This document shows, piece after piece, positions 1 to 11,600 of a stretch of DNA of 64,000 bases. The stretch lies in NCBI RefSeq assembly GCF_910589745.1, contig NZ_OU342399.1:434001-498000 (forward strand). Direction: 5' to 3'. Both the position numbers and the translations under genes were made by a program. The first letter of the stretch is position 1. The number at the start of each line of letters is the position of its first letter. This DNA comes from Candidatus Arcticimaribacter forsetii. GTDB lineage: Bacteria; Bacteroidota; Bacteroidia; Flavobacteriales; Flavobacteriaceae. Below the pieces are notes generated by a model. It saw only the letters and a program-made list of their open reading frames with translations. It searched no databases and was not told where the DNA came from.

Positions 1-1301
1 GTTGTCAAAAAGATTTTAGTTATCTTAAAGAATTAGACGATCCAGAATGGGTTCAGTCCAATGTAAAAAACCTTACTGACATCATTGTATATGATATTTT
101 TTCGCCTCCGGTGGCAAGTAGAGTTTATTTATATCCTACAATTGCAGCCTATCAAACAATGCAGTTAGCAAATCTAGATTCATATGCTTCATTAGTTGGT
201 CAAGTAAAAGGATTAGAGCCATTACCGGCAAACCAAGATGAAGATGTTAATTACACTATAGCTTCTTTGCATGCTTTCAATGAAGTCGGAAGAGCGCTCA
301 TTTTTTCGGAAGACAAGATGTTGATTTTTCAAGAAAATTTAGATGAGAAATTAAAAGAAAAAGGAGTTCCGAGATCGGTATTAAATGCATCAAAAGAATA
401 CGGAGTTCAAGTAGCTGCACATATTTTGGAGTGGGCTAAAGGAGACCTATACAACCAGACTAGAACCTACCCAAAATATACCATTCAAGAAGAAGAGCAT
501 TATTGGAAACCAACTCCCCCAGATTATATGGATGGTATCGAACCTCACTGGAACCAGATAAGAACAATGGCTTTGGATTCTGCAAATCAATTTCCTCCAA
601 AACCACCATTAGCTTTTGATTTAAAAGAGGGAAGTCCATTTCAAATTCAGTTACAAGAAGTTTTTGAAATCCGTAATAAAATAACAGACGAACAATTAGA
701 AATCGCAAAATTTTGGGACTGTAATCCATACGTAACTCATCATAGAGGACACGCTATGTTTGCAACAAAAAAAATTACCCCGGGTGGGCATTGGATCGGA
801 ATTACATCTGTTGTGACCAGAAAGGCTAATAGTGATTTTGAAGCCACTCTCAATGCCTATACTAATGTTACCATTGCACTTTTTGACGCCTTTATAAGTT
901 GTTGGGATGAAAAGTGGAATACACTAGTAGTTCGACCAGAAACATTAATTAATAAATATTACGACGAAGAATGGCTTCCTATTCTTCAAACTCCTCCTTT
1001 TCCAGAATATACCAGTGGGCATTCTGTAATTTCAAGAGCAGCAGCAATAACCCTTACCGATCTATTTGGCGATAATTTTGCATTCGATGACACTACAGAA
1101 ATTGAATATGGTTTGCCGGTTAGGTCGTTCAACTCCTTTATAGAAGCTTCGGAAGAAGCGGCTTTGTCAAGACTATATGGTGGAATACATTATATGATGG
1201 CGATCGAAGAAGGCGTAGCACAAGGAGAGCAAGTTGGAAAACATGTTGTAAATAAAATCCAAACTTACATTGGAGATAAAAAGAACCTAGCGATAAAATA
1301 A
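1..1301 (+). CDS. PAP2 / vanadium haloperoxidase-like phosphatase lipoprotein, 5' end outside window
   Basis: The frame is open from base 3, so the gene starts before the window. A GTG at 111 would cut into folded sequence and is probably not the start. The first visible codons read CQKDFSYLKEL, which looks like the mature end of a lipoprotein starting at its lipid-bearing Cys. The PAP2/haloperoxidase signature is present: an EYTSGHS core (bases about 1004-1026) and a later GGIHY block (about 1179-1193) that would supply the second catalytic His. Family members are acid phosphatases or vanadate-dependent haloperoxidases, and the sequence alone does not separate them. The transporter gene follows after 2 bp, so the two are probably co-transcribed. 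Confidence 0.8.
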   Translation, partial: CQKDFSYLKELDDPEWVQSNVKNLTDIIVYDIFSPPVASRVYLYPTIAAYQTMQLANLDSYASLVGQVKGLEPLPANQDEDVNYTIASLHAFNEVGRALIFSEDKMLIFQENLDEKLKEKGVPRSVLNASKEYGVQVAAHILEWAKGDLYNQTRTYPKYTIQEEEHYWKPTPPDYMDGIEPHWNQIRTMALDSANQFPPKPPLAFDLKEGSPFQIQLQEVFEIRNKITDEQLEIAKFWDCNPYVTHHRGHAMFATKKITPGGHWIGITSVVTRKANSDFEATLNAYTNVTIALFDAFISCWDEKWNTLVVRPETLINKYYDEEWLPILQTPPFPEYTSGHSVISRAAAITLTDLFGDNFAFDDTTEIEYGLPVRSFNSFIEASEEAALSRLYGGIHYMMAIEEGVAQGEQVGKHVVNKIQTYIGDKKNLAIK

Positions 1302-1303
1302 TT

Positions 1304-2659
1304 ATGATAGAAAAAAAACAACTTTCTTTTTGGCAAATTTTAACCATGAACTTTGGATTCTTTGGGGTTCAATTTAGTTTTGGTTTACAACAAAGTAACA
1401 TGAGTGCCATATATCGTTACTTAGGAGCAAACGAAGCAGAACTTCCCATGTTATGGTTAGCAGGTCCAGTAACTGGACTTTTAGTTCAACCCGTAATTGG
1501 AGCAATTAGCGATGGTACTTGGTCCCCAAAGTTTGGAAGAAGAAAGCCGTTTTTTTTAATCGGTGCTTTAATTGCAAGTTTAGCATTAATAGCAATGCCT
1601 TTTTCAAGTACAATATGGATGGCAGCAAGTTTACTTTGGATCCTAGACGCAGCAAATAATATTGCTCTCGAGCCGTACCGTGCATTTGTTTCAGATAAGC
1701 TTCCAAAAAAACAATACTCGATTGGATTTTTAATGCAAAGTTTCTTTACAGGGCTTGGGAGCGTAATGTCAAACTTTACACCTGCCATATTAGTTTCTTT
1801 TGGAATATTAGCTTTAAGTGACAAAATGGATAATGGAATTCCAGTATCTACTTATTGGGCATTTGGAATCGGAGCAATTGCTTCAATAGGTACGATTCTA
1901 GTAACCGTATTAACCACATCAGAATACCCTCCAACAGAAGAAGAACTTGCGGTTATAAAAGCGAATAAAGAAAAGGGAAATGCTTTTTTAAGATCGCTTT
2001 CCGAGATTAAGGATTCTTTCATAGAAATGCCTAAAACAATGAGGCAGCTTATACCGGTTATGTTCTTCTCCTGGTATGCTATGTTTTGCTACTGGCAATT
2101 TTTAACCTCTGCTTTATCGTTATCACTTTTTGACACTCTGGATCAGAATACCTCCTTTTTTAATCAAGCACAGCTGTTGACTGGAAACTTAAACGGGACA
2201 TACAATATAATTTGCGTTTTAATAGCTTTTCCAATGATTCCTATAGCTAGAAAATTAGGAGCAAAAAACCTACACTTTTTAAGCTTACTGCTTGGGGGAG
2301 TTGGATTAATGGCAATGCCTTTTCTAAACGACACCGACCTTTTGTTTACCATTCCTTTAGGAGGCGGGATCCCAGTCTCTCAAATTTATTTATTTTCTTT
2401 TGGGCTGGGGATTACATGGGCATCTATGATGGCTATGCCTTATCAAATGTTAGCATCTTCAATCCCTAGTGATAAAATGGGAGTATATATGGGAATATTT
2501 AATATGTTTATTGTTATCCCAATGATCATACAAATCTTCTCAATGCAGTATTTCGTGTATGACCTCCTTGGGAGTAATCCAATTAACGTAATTCGTTTAG
2601 CTGGAGCTTGTTTGATTACAGCAGGAATTTTTTCATTATTTGTAAAGGTTAAAGAGTAA
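1304..2659 (+). CDS. MFS transporter, SLC45-like sugar transporter
   Basis: A 451-residue hydrophobic protein with about 12 predicted membrane segments. The N-terminal half carries PVIGAISDGTWSPKFGRRKP, the loop 2-3 signature of major facilitator proteins of the SLC45 (sucrose/maltose) and GPH type. Family members import disaccharides or other sugars with protons; the substrate cannot be read from the sequence. The ATG lies 2 bp after the stop of the PAP2-like gene, suggesting translational coupling. A strong terminator follows at 2690-2718, so this is the last gene of its operon. Confidence 0.82.
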   Translation: MIEKKQLSFWQILTMNFGFFGVQFSFGLQQSNMSAIYRYLGANEAELPMLWLAGPVTGLLVQPVIGAISDGTWSPKFGRRKPFFLIGALIASLALIAMPFSSTIWMAASLLWILDAANNIALEPYRAFVSDKLPKKQYSIGFLMQSFFTGLGSVMSNFTPAILVSFGILALSDKMDNGIPVSTYWAFGIGAIASIGTILVTVLTTSEYPPTEEELAVIKANKEKGNAFLRSLSEIKDSFIEMPKTMRQLIPVMFFSWYAMFCYWQFLTSALSLSLFDTLDQNTSFFNQAQLLTGNLNGTYNIICVLIAFPMIPIARKLGAKNLHFLSLLLGGVGLMAMPFLNDTDLLFTIPLGGGIPVSQIYLFSFGLGITWASMMAMPYQMLASSIPSDKMGVYMGIFNMFIVIPMIIQIFSMQYFVYDLLGSNPINVIRLAGACLITAGIFSLFVKVKE

Positions 2660-2689
2660 ATCAGAATATTTCTTTATCCTTATAATTTT

Positions 2690-2718
2690 AAAAGAGCACT
2701 TAGGTGCTCTTTTTTTTA
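2690..2718 (+). terminator. Rho-independent terminator after the SLC45-like gene
   Basis: A 10-bp stem (2690-2699 with 2704-2713, core AGAGCAC/GTGCTCT) with loop TTAG is followed by a T run. It separates the transporter operon from the maeB operon. Confidence 0.85.
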
Positions 2719-2740
2719 GAAACATTTCTCAATTTAAAGA

Positions 2741-2770
2741 TTTGTTAATCCTACAGACTTCCTACATTTG
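2741..2770 (+). promoter_or_regulatory. Predicted maeB promoter, Bacteroidota type
   Basis: TTTG at 2741-2744 and TACATTTG at 2763-2770 are separated by 18 bp, matching the TTG / TAnnTTTG pattern of the Bacteroidota primary sigma factor. It lies just after a terminator and would give a leader of roughly 10-15 nt before the ATG at 2788. Confidence 0.6.
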
Positions 2771-2787
2771 TTATAGACACAAAAATT

Positions 2788-5061
2788 ATGAGTAAAGAAC
2801 GCAAAAGAAGAGAAGCACTAGTTTACCATGCTAAACCTAGACCTGGAAAAATAGAAGTAGTACCTACTAAAAATTATAACAGCCAACGAGATTTGGCTTT
2901 GGCCTATTCCCCTGGAGTAGCAGTTCCTTGTCTTGAAATCGAGAAAAACCCAGAAGATGTATATAAATACACAAACAAAGGGAATTTAGTAGCTGTAATT
3001 TCAAATGGAACAGCAGTTTTAGGATTAGGTAATATTGGTCCGGAAGCTTCAAAACCGGTGATGGAAGGAAAGGGTCTTTTGTTTAAGATTTTTGCAGGAA
3101 TAGATGTTTTTGACATTGAAGTTGATGCTAAGGACCCAGAAAAATTCATAGAAGCTGTTAAAGCAATAGCTCCAACTTTTGGTGGGATTAATCTCGAAGA
3201 TATTAAAGCACCCGAAGCGTTTGAGATTGAACGACGATTAAAAGAAGAGCTTGACATTCCCGTGATGCATGACGATCAACATGGGACTGCTATCATTTCT
3301 TGTGCTGCTTTAATAAATGCTTTAGAATTAGCAGATAAAAAAATAGAAGAAGTACGGATTGTAATTTCTGGGGCTGGAGCAGCTGCAGTTTCTTGTACCC
3401 GATTATACAAAGCTTTTGGTGCTCGTGACGAGAACATTGTCATGACAGATAGCAAAGGAGTCATCCGAAAAGATCGGGAAAATTTAACTCCCGAAAAGCA
3501 AGAATTTGCTACTGCACTGGATCTTCACACCCTAGAGGAAGCAATGGAAAAGGCCGATGTTTTTATTGGTTTGTCTATGGCAAATATTGTAACCGAATCG
3601 ATGTTATTATCGATGAATCCGAACCCGATTGTTTTTGCAATGGCAAATCCAGATCCCGAAATAGAATACAATCTTGCATGTTCTGTTCGAGACGATATAA
3701 TTATGGCAACCGGGCGTTCCGACCATCCCAATCAGGTGAATAATGTACTTGGGTTTCCTTTTATTTTTAGAGGCGCATTAGATGTACGAGCTACTATAAT
3801 TAACGAAGCTATGAAAATGGCTGCTGTAGAAGCACTTGCAGAGCTAACAAAAAAACCGGTTCCAGAACAAGTAAATATTGCTTATCAAAAAACGAATTTA
3901 TCCTTTGGTAGAGACTATATAATACCAAAACCATTTGATCCTCGTTTAATAGAAGAAGTTCCAATTGCAGTTGCAAAAGCTGCAATAGCATCGGGTGTTG
4001 CAAAAGAACCCATAGAAGATTGGGATAAGTACAGAGAGAAGTTAGCTGGTTTAGTAGGATCAGACCAAAAAATGATTCGATTGATTCACGATCAGGCAAA
4101 ATCAGCTCCTAAAAAAATTGTGTTTGCAGAAGCAGATCAATTAGATGTCTTAAAAGCAGCTCAAATTATTCTTGAAGAGGGAATAGGAGAGCCTATTCTA
4201 TTGGGGAGAAAAGAGGTCATCTCTGATTTAATGGGGTCTATTAATTTTCTTGAAAAAGTTCTAATTATTGACCCTAAAAGTGATGAACACAATGAGGTCA
4301 AAAACAAGTATGCTCATGTTTTTTGGGAAGAACAAAAAAGAAAAGGAGTAACCTTGTACGAAGCAAAATCCTTGATGCGAGAGCGAAATTACTTTGCTTC
4401 CATGATGGTCAAAAACGGAGATGCCGATGCAATGCTCTCGGGATATTCCCGAAATTATGCTTCTGTTATTAAGCCAGTTCTTGAAGTTGTAGGAAAAGAT
4501 AAAGGTGTTTCTAAAATCGCTGCAACCAATATGATGCTTACCGACAGAGGTCCAATTTTCTTGTCGGATACCTCAATAAACATAGAGCCATCCGCAAAAG
4601 AACTAGCCAAAATAGGATATATGACCTCTCAAATAGTAGAGATGTTTGGAATGAAACCTGTAATTGCAATGTTGTCTTACACAAACTTCGGTTCTTCAAG
4701 ACATCCAAATGCTGCTAAAGTAACCGAAGCAGTCGCTTATTTACACCGATATTATCCTGACTTAGTTCTAGACGGTCCTTTACAATCAGATTTTGCTCTA
4801 AACCGGGAAATGTTAGAAGAGAAATTTCCGTTTTCTGAAATTGCAAAAAAGAATGTTAATACGTTAATTTTTCCTAATTTAGAATCAGCGAATATCACTT
4901 ACAAGCTCTTGAAAGAGCTAAATAAAAATCAGTCTGTAGGTCCAATTTTATTAGGTCTAAAAGAGCCAATTCATATTCTTCAGCTAGGGGCAAGTGTAGA
5001 CGAAATTGTAAATATGGCTGCTGTTGCAGTAATTGATGCTCAACAAAAACAAAAGAAATGA
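2788..5061 (+). CDS. maeB: NADP-dependent malic enzyme with phosphotransacetylase-like domain
   Basis: Oxidatively decarboxylates malate to pyruvate, usually with NADP, providing NADPH and a link between the TCA cycle and pyruvate. The 757 residues match the long MaeB form: a malic enzyme N-domain with DDQHGT near residues 161-166, a Rossmann NAD(P) domain with GAGAAAVSC near 195-203, and from about residue 430 a phosphate acetyl/butyryl-transferase-like domain that in this family is mainly regulatory. It starts shortly after its own promoter. Its stop overlaps the ruvA start by 4 bp, so ruvA and perhaps sprA are read from the same transcript. Confidence 0.95.
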   Translation: MSKERKRREALVYHAKPRPGKIEVVPTKNYNSQRDLALAYSPGVAVPCLEIEKNPEDVYKYTNKGNLVAVISNGTAVLGLGNIGPEASKPVMEGKGLLFKIFAGIDVFDIEVDAKDPEKFIEAVKAIAPTFGGINLEDIKAPEAFEIERRLKEELDIPVMHDDQHGTAIISCAALINALELADKKIEEVRIVISGAGAAAVSCTRLYKAFGARDENIVMTDSKGVIRKDRENLTPEKQEFATALDLHTLEEAMEKADVFIGLSMANIVTESMLLSMNPNPIVFAMANPDPEIEYNLACSVRDDIIMATGRSDHPNQVNNVLGFPFIFRGALDVRATIINEAMKMAAVEALAELTKKPVPEQVNIAYQKTNLSFGRDYIIPKPFDPRLIEEVPIAVAKAAIASGVAKEPIEDWDKYREKLAGLVGSDQKMIRLIHDQAKSAPKKIVFAEADQLDVLKAAQIILEEGIGEPILLGRKEVISDLMGSINFLEKVLIIDPKSDEHNEVKNKYAHVFWEEQKRKGVTLYEAKSLMRERNYFASMMVKNGDADAMLSGYSRNYASVIKPVLEVVGKDKGVSKIAATNMMLTDRGPIFLSDTSINIEPSAKELAKIGYMTSQIVEMFGMKPVIAMLSYTNFGSSRHPNAAKVTEAVAYLHRYYPDLVLDGPLQSDFALNREMLEEKFPFSEIAKKNVNTLIFPNLESANITYKLLKELNKNQSVGPILLGLKEPIHILQLGASVDEIVNMAAVAVIDAQQKQKK

Positions 5062-5639
5062 TAGCACAGATATCAGGGAAATTAGTCGAGAAACATCCTA
5101 CACATGTAATAATTGATTGTAACGGAATCGGTTATATGGTACACATATCTTTGCACACTTACGGTCAGTTAGGAGCAGAGGAGTCTATAAAATTACATAC
5201 TCATCTTCAAGTAAAAGAAGATTCTCATACATTATTTGGCTTTTTTCAACCGATTGAACGGACTGTTTTTAGATTGCTAATATCAATATCTGGAATCGGA
5301 GCAAGTATTGCTCGAACAATGTTGTCCTCTATGTCTCCACAAGAAATTCAACATGCAATATTAAGTGAAAATCTAGCCGCTATAAAAGGAGTTAAAGGTA
5401 TTGGACTTAAGACAGCTCAAAGAGTTTTAATAGAACTAAAAGATAAGGTTCAAAAAATAGAAGGAAATGACGAAATTCCTATACTTCAAAGCAATAGAAC
5501 CAAAGAAGAAACGTTATCAGCTTTAGAGGTCCTTGGTTACACAAGAAGACAATCTGAAAAAGTAATTGATAATATACTCAAAAGCACCCCGGATAGTTCC
5601 ATTGAGGAGCTTATTAAAATAGCTTTGAATAAATTGTAA
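5058..5639 (+). CDS. ruvA: Holliday junction branch migration protein RuvA
   Basis: RuvA binds four-way junctions and recruits the RuvB motor during recombinational repair. The 193 residues show the three expected parts: an N-terminal OB-like domain (1-65), two helix-hairpin-helix motifs (GIGASIARTMLSS and GVKGIGLKTAQRV, about 80-130), and a C-terminal RuvB-binding domain (about 145-193). Its ATG overlaps the maeB stop. The sprA frame begins 6 bp after its stop. ruvB is not in the window, which is common in Flavobacteria. Confidence 0.95.
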   Translation: MIAQISGKLVEKHPTHVIIDCNGIGYMVHISLHTYGQLGAEESIKLHTHLQVKEDSHTLFGFFQPIERTVFRLLISISGIGASIARTMLSSMSPQEIQHAILSENLAAIKGVKGIGLKTAQRVLIELKDKVQKIEGNDEIPILQSNRTKEETLSALEVLGYTRRQSEKVIDNILKSTPDSSIEELIKIALNKL

Positions 5640-5645
5640 AACCTT

Positions 5646-8600
5646 TTGGTTAAAAAAAAGAGTGCCTGTTCTAAAACTCTTCGCCTGTGTTTAATTGCAG
5701 TAATTTTTTACAGTTCTGCAGCTATAACGTCTTTATATGGGCAAGATACTTCCGACTCTACATTTGAGCTCGGCACTATTTCATTTCCAAAAAAAGCAAG
5801 CTCATTATTAGATTACGACTACGATTCTGAAAAAGATTTGTATGTCTACAAAAAGAATAATGGGGAATATCCCATCGATGTTCCTTTGGTATTAACACCG
5901 AAAGAGTATTATCGTTTGTTTTTAAAAGAACAAATGAACACCTACTTCAAAGATAAGGTGACTACCATTACTCAGAAAAAAGGAAGTGCAAAAGAAAACT
6001 CTCAAAAGGATTTACTTCCCGAGATGTATATTAATTCTAAGTTTTTCTCTTCAGTTTTTGGAGGAAATCAAATCGATGTAATTCCACAGGGGTCAATAGG
6101 GATTGATTTAGGCGTTCGTTATCAAAAAACAGATAATCCATCTTTTTCTCCTAGGAATAGAAGAAATTTTGGTTTTGATTTTGATCAGCGAATAAGTTTA
6201 AGTCTTCTAGGTAAAATAGGGGAGAGACTTCAGATAACTGCAAACTACGACACCGAATCTACTTTTGATTTTCAAAACCTCGTAAAATTGGAGTTTAATC
6301 CACCAAAAGTTAACGATTTATCAGATTATCTCCCTACTTCGGTGAGCGACAAAAAAAATGCTTTAGAGGAGAAGGGGAACAAGGTAATTGATAAAGTTGC
6401 TGGAATTGCCGGAAAAGTAAATGATAAAATAACAGCACTGGAAGATCGGGTTTCATCGCTTCAGAATAAAGCAGGTGAATACCAAAATAAAATTAACGAT
6501 TTTTTAAATAAACCCGCTTCAGAAGATGCCATTCTTCAGAACATTGATATTGGGAATGTTAATATGCCTTTAAACAGCACTTTAATTTCCGGAGCTCAAA
6601 GTCTTATGGGAGTAAAGGCAGAGGTTAAATTTGGACGAACAAATATAACCGGGGTCTTAGCCGAACAACGCTCTCAATCCCAATCTGTAATTGCACAGGG
6701 TGGAGGTACAATTCAAGAATTTTCAATTTTTGCTTTGGATTATGAAGCAGATCGACACTTTTTCTTAGCACACTACTTTAGAGATAACTATGACGATTTT
6801 TTAAAAAACTACCCTTATATAAATTCACCAGTTCAAATAACACGTGTTGAGGTTTGGGTAACGAACCGTCAATCTCAAACGAATAATATTAGAAATATAA
6901 TTGCTCTTCAGGATATTGGAGAATCAGACCCAAATAATACGCGTCTTGATGAATTAAATCCTTCTTTTTTTAATCAGCCAACCCCACGTGGGATTCCATC
7001 AAATGATGCGAATAAATTAAATCCAAACACAAACTCTGGAAGTTCTTTTATAAATGAGTCAATTCGAGATGTAGCTTCAGTTCCAAATGGTTTTGGACCT
7101 CTAAACGGAAAAGTAAAAGAAGGTTTTGATTATGCTGTTTTAGAAAGTGCTAGAAAGTTATTGCCAACAGAATATACATTAAATACCCAGCTGGGTTATC
7201 TCTCTCTTAATCAGAGATTAAGTAACGATGAGATTTTGGGAGTTGCATTTCAATTTACTTTTCAGGGAGAAGTTTATCAAGTAGGAGAATTTGCAAATGG
7301 AGGGATTGAGGGTACTTCAATTACAGAAAACATGAATCAAAATCAACCCCCACTGGTTGAAACAAATAATTTGGTTGTAAAGTTACTAAAGAGTAGTATA
7401 ACCGATGTTCGTCAGCCTGTTTGGGATTTGATGATGAAAAACATATATAATACAGGGGCATTTCAATTAGAACAAGAAGATTTCAGATTGAATATTCTTT
7501 ACTCAGACCCTTCTCCTATAAATTACATGACACCCGTAGACGAAACAATATGGCCTGAAGCTTTAGAGAATCAAATTCTATTGAGAACATTAAGTTTGGA
7601 TCGATTGAATTTATACAACGATCCGGAGCCAGAAGGAGATGGGTTCTTTGATTTTGTTCCCGGAATAACGGTCGATCCACAATATGGGAGAATTATATTC
7701 CCAACGGTAGAACCTTTTGGAGAAAATTTATTTAAACTTTTAGATAATCCGGATAACTCTATTGAAGAATATACAAACGAAATTACCTACAATGCCAACC
7801 AGAAAAAGTATGTTTTTAGGGATATGTATGCACTCACTCAAGCGGGTGCTTTAGAAACTACAGAACAAAATAAATTTCATCTTAAAGGGAGATACAAATC
7901 TGCAAGTGGCGAAGGAATTGCAATAGGAGCTTTTAATGTACCCAGAGGATCAGTAAAGGTAACTGCAGGGGGGAGAGTTTTAAGAGAAGGAATAGATTAT
8001 ACCGTTAATTATCGAATTGGACGTGTAAAAATAATAGACCCTGGACTTCAAGCATCAAACGTACCAATTCAGATATCGGTAGAAAATAATTCATTTTTCG
8101 GTCAACAAAACAAGCGTTTTTCTGGAGTTGATGTAATTCATCAATTCAATAATAATTTTGTTTTAGGAGGAACCTTAATTAATTTAAGTGAAAATCCTTT
8201 AACTCAAAAAGCAAATTATGGAACAGAACCCGTCAATAATACTATGATGGGTATTAACACTAATTTTTCTACTGAACTTCCATTTCTAACTAGACTTGTA
8301 AATAAGTTACCGAACATAGAAACAGATGTTCCATCTCGAATTTCATTTCGAGGGGAGGTTGCCAGGTTTATAGCAGGTAAACCAAGAAATACACAGTTAG
8401 AAGGACAAACAAATGTTTATTTAGATGATTTTGAAGGAGCTCAAACCAATATAGATGTTAAAGGATTTTTGGCTTGGAATCTTTCAAGTGTACCCTCAGA
8501 AGGATTTCGAGGCTCTGATGCTAATATAGACGATTTAACAGGAGGATATAATCGTGCAAAGTTAGCGTGGTATAGTGTAGATCCAATTTTTTATACCTCA

Positions 8601-11600
8601 CAATCAAGACCTTCAGGGATTAGTAACGATGATATTTCGCTCAATACCACTAGAAGGATTTTTATTAACGAAATATTTCCAGAACAAGATTTGGTTCAAG
8701 GACAGTCTACTTTTCAACCTACTTTAGATCTAGCTTATTTTCCAGAAGAGAAAGGGCCTTATAACAATCAGGAAGTAGACATTTTTACAAGAAATCCGGA
8801 TCAAAATTGGGCTGGGATTACACGACCAATTAATTCTACAAATTTTGAGCAATCGAATGTTGAGTTTATTGAATTTTGGCTTTTAGATACTTTTACAGAA
8901 TTAGAAACACAGAATCAAGACTTAGGTTCTTTAATATTCCATCTAGGTAATATATCTGAAGATGTTCTTAAAGATGGAAGAAAACAATATGAAAATGGTT
9001 TACCTGGGACAGAAGGAGCATCTATTCAGGAAAGTAATTGGGGGAAAACACCTGCAGCACAGTCCCTTCTTTATGCATTCAACACGATAGAAGAAGATCG
9101 TTTGTTGCAAGATGTTGGGATTGATGGGCTAAATGATGAAGAAGAACGATTGGTTTATTCAAATGGACCAATTGACGATCCAGCTGGAGATAATTATGAA
9201 TATTTTGTTCAAGCTACTGGAGGAATTGTAAATCGTTATAAGAATTACAACGGAACAGACGGGAACTCACCTATTGCTTTTTCTGACACTAACAGAGGGA
9301 GTACTGCAGAGCCAGATACTGAAGATATAAATCGGGATCAAACGATGAATACTATTGATAGTTATTTTGAATATAGAGTTCCCATCTCCAAGAACATGAC
9401 CGTAGGAAACCATCCTTTTGTAACTGATGTTAGAGAAAATGTAACAGTAGATCTTCCAAATGGTCAACAATTAATTTCAAGATGGATTCAATTTAAAGTT
9501 CCCATTGATAAAAGATATTATCAGGGTACAAGTTTCAATACTTATTTTGATAACATAAATGGAATTGAGGACTTAAGGTCTATAAGATTCATGAGAATGG
9601 TGTTGAGTGATTTCGAAACTCCTGTAGTTTTTAGGTTTGGTACTCTTGATTTAGTTCGTGGAGATTGGAGAAGGTATAACCAATCGCTTAACGAAGATCT
9701 TTTATTTAACGCAAATACAAATGTCGATATAAGTACGGTTAACATTCTGGAAAATGAAAATAGGGTTCCAATTAATTATGTTCTACCTCCAGAAATTCAA
9801 CGCGAGCAGATTAATAATAATAACACCATAGTTCGTCAAAACGAGCAATCATTATCCTTCAGAGTTTGCGATTTACAACCCATGGATTCTAGAGGAATTT
9901 ATAAGAGTGTGGAAATTGATTTACGACAATATAAAGAACTCAAAATGTTTATTCATGCTGAGTCAGTTCAGGGTCAAACTCCATTGCCTGGCGAGGGTTC
10001 AGAAGAGGCTTTTGACGAAAGACTAGTTGCATTCATAAGAATTGGAACGGATTATAAAGACAATTATTACCAAATAGAAGTTCCCTTGAAACCCTCTTCT
10101 TTTATGGAAGGAGTTTCGAATAAATTAAGTGCTGAAGAGGTGTGGCAACCCGATTTTAACTCCATAAATGTTCCAATTAAGTTCTTGTCAAAACTAAAGG
10201 CAGCCAGTATTGGAAAAATATCAAACGGACCAATTTATTATGATGAAGACTTGAATATAATAGATGAATTTACACCCATAAGTACCTTGCCTGGATCAAA
10301 GAGATATAAGTTTTCTGTTCGAGGTAATCCATCTTTAGGATCTATAAAAACAATGATGATTGGGGTAAAAAACCCATCTCAAACCATTGGAGATAATTTG
10401 TGTGGAGAAGTTTGGTTTAATGAATTACGTATTGCAGGAATTGACAGTCAAGGAGGTTGGGCAGCGATTGGCTCCTTAGATGCTAATATAGCTGATTTTG
10501 CCACAATAAGTGCTTCTGGAAGATTGTCTACTATTGGTTTTGGTTCAATAGAACAGTCTCCAAACCAGAGGAGCAGAGAAGACCTTTCTCAATACGACTT
10601 TGTAACTAATGTTAATGTAGGTCAGTTATTACCAAAAAAATGGGGAGTTCAAATTCCATTTAATTATAATGTTGGAGCTACACAAATAACTCCAGAATAT
10701 GATCCTTTTTATCAAGATATTCTTTTGAAAGATCGTTTAGAAACTGCCACTTCAAAAGCTCAAAGGGATACGATCAGAAATCAAGCTATTGATTACACTG
10801 AGCGAAAAAGCATCAGTTTAATAGGAGTTCGAAAAAATAGTAGTTCAGAAAAGTCTCGTTTTTATAACATTGAGAATTTTGATTTCTCTTATGCTTATAA
10901 CGAATTTTCTCACCGTGATTATGAGATTCAAAATCAATCCAATAAAACAGTTGCGCTTTCTGCAAATTATAATCACGGTTTTAGTCCAATTGAAATAAAC
11001 CCTTTTAAAAAAATAAAAGTATTAAATAGGAAAAAATATTGGCAATGGCTTCGAGAAGTAAATTTTAATTTACTCCCAAACAATATTGCTGTAAGTACTA
11101 ATATTAACCGCTTGTTTAACAGTCAGCGATTTAGAGAAGTTTATTCTCAAGGAGTTGATGCCTCTCAACAGCTCGCTCTCCCGGATTTACAACAAAGAAA
11201 TTTCTTGTTTGATTGGACCTATAGTATAAACCACAATTTATCAAGGTCACTTAAGATGAATTTTACAGCTTCCAGTAATAATATTGTCCGAAATTATTAT
11301 CAAGATAATGAAGAGGGTGGTGCTTCTTTAGTTGATAAAAGAAAAGGAATTTGGGATGGATTATGGGATACTGGAGATCCAAACAGACACTTTCAGTCGC
11401 TTACGTTAAACTATAAAATACCGTTTAAATTCATTCCTATTTTAAGTTTTATTGATGCTAATTATAGCTATACAGGAGATTTTAGTTGGCAGCGAGGTTC
11501 TAATGTTCTTGCAGATGTTGAAGATTTAAATGGAAATTTTTTAGGAATCGTTAATACAGTTCAAAATGCGAATACACAGACCTTAAATGGTTCTATTTCA

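Noticed and set aside
2904-3257. Open antisense frame within maeB (minus strand)
   Set aside because: It mirrors the codon pattern of maeB, has no start context and no recognisable protein; maeB is certain.
8381-8393. GGTAAACCAA-like match inside sprA as a third operator
   Set aside because: It lacks the left TT and the second repeat at 13 bp, and lies in the middle of a coding region.
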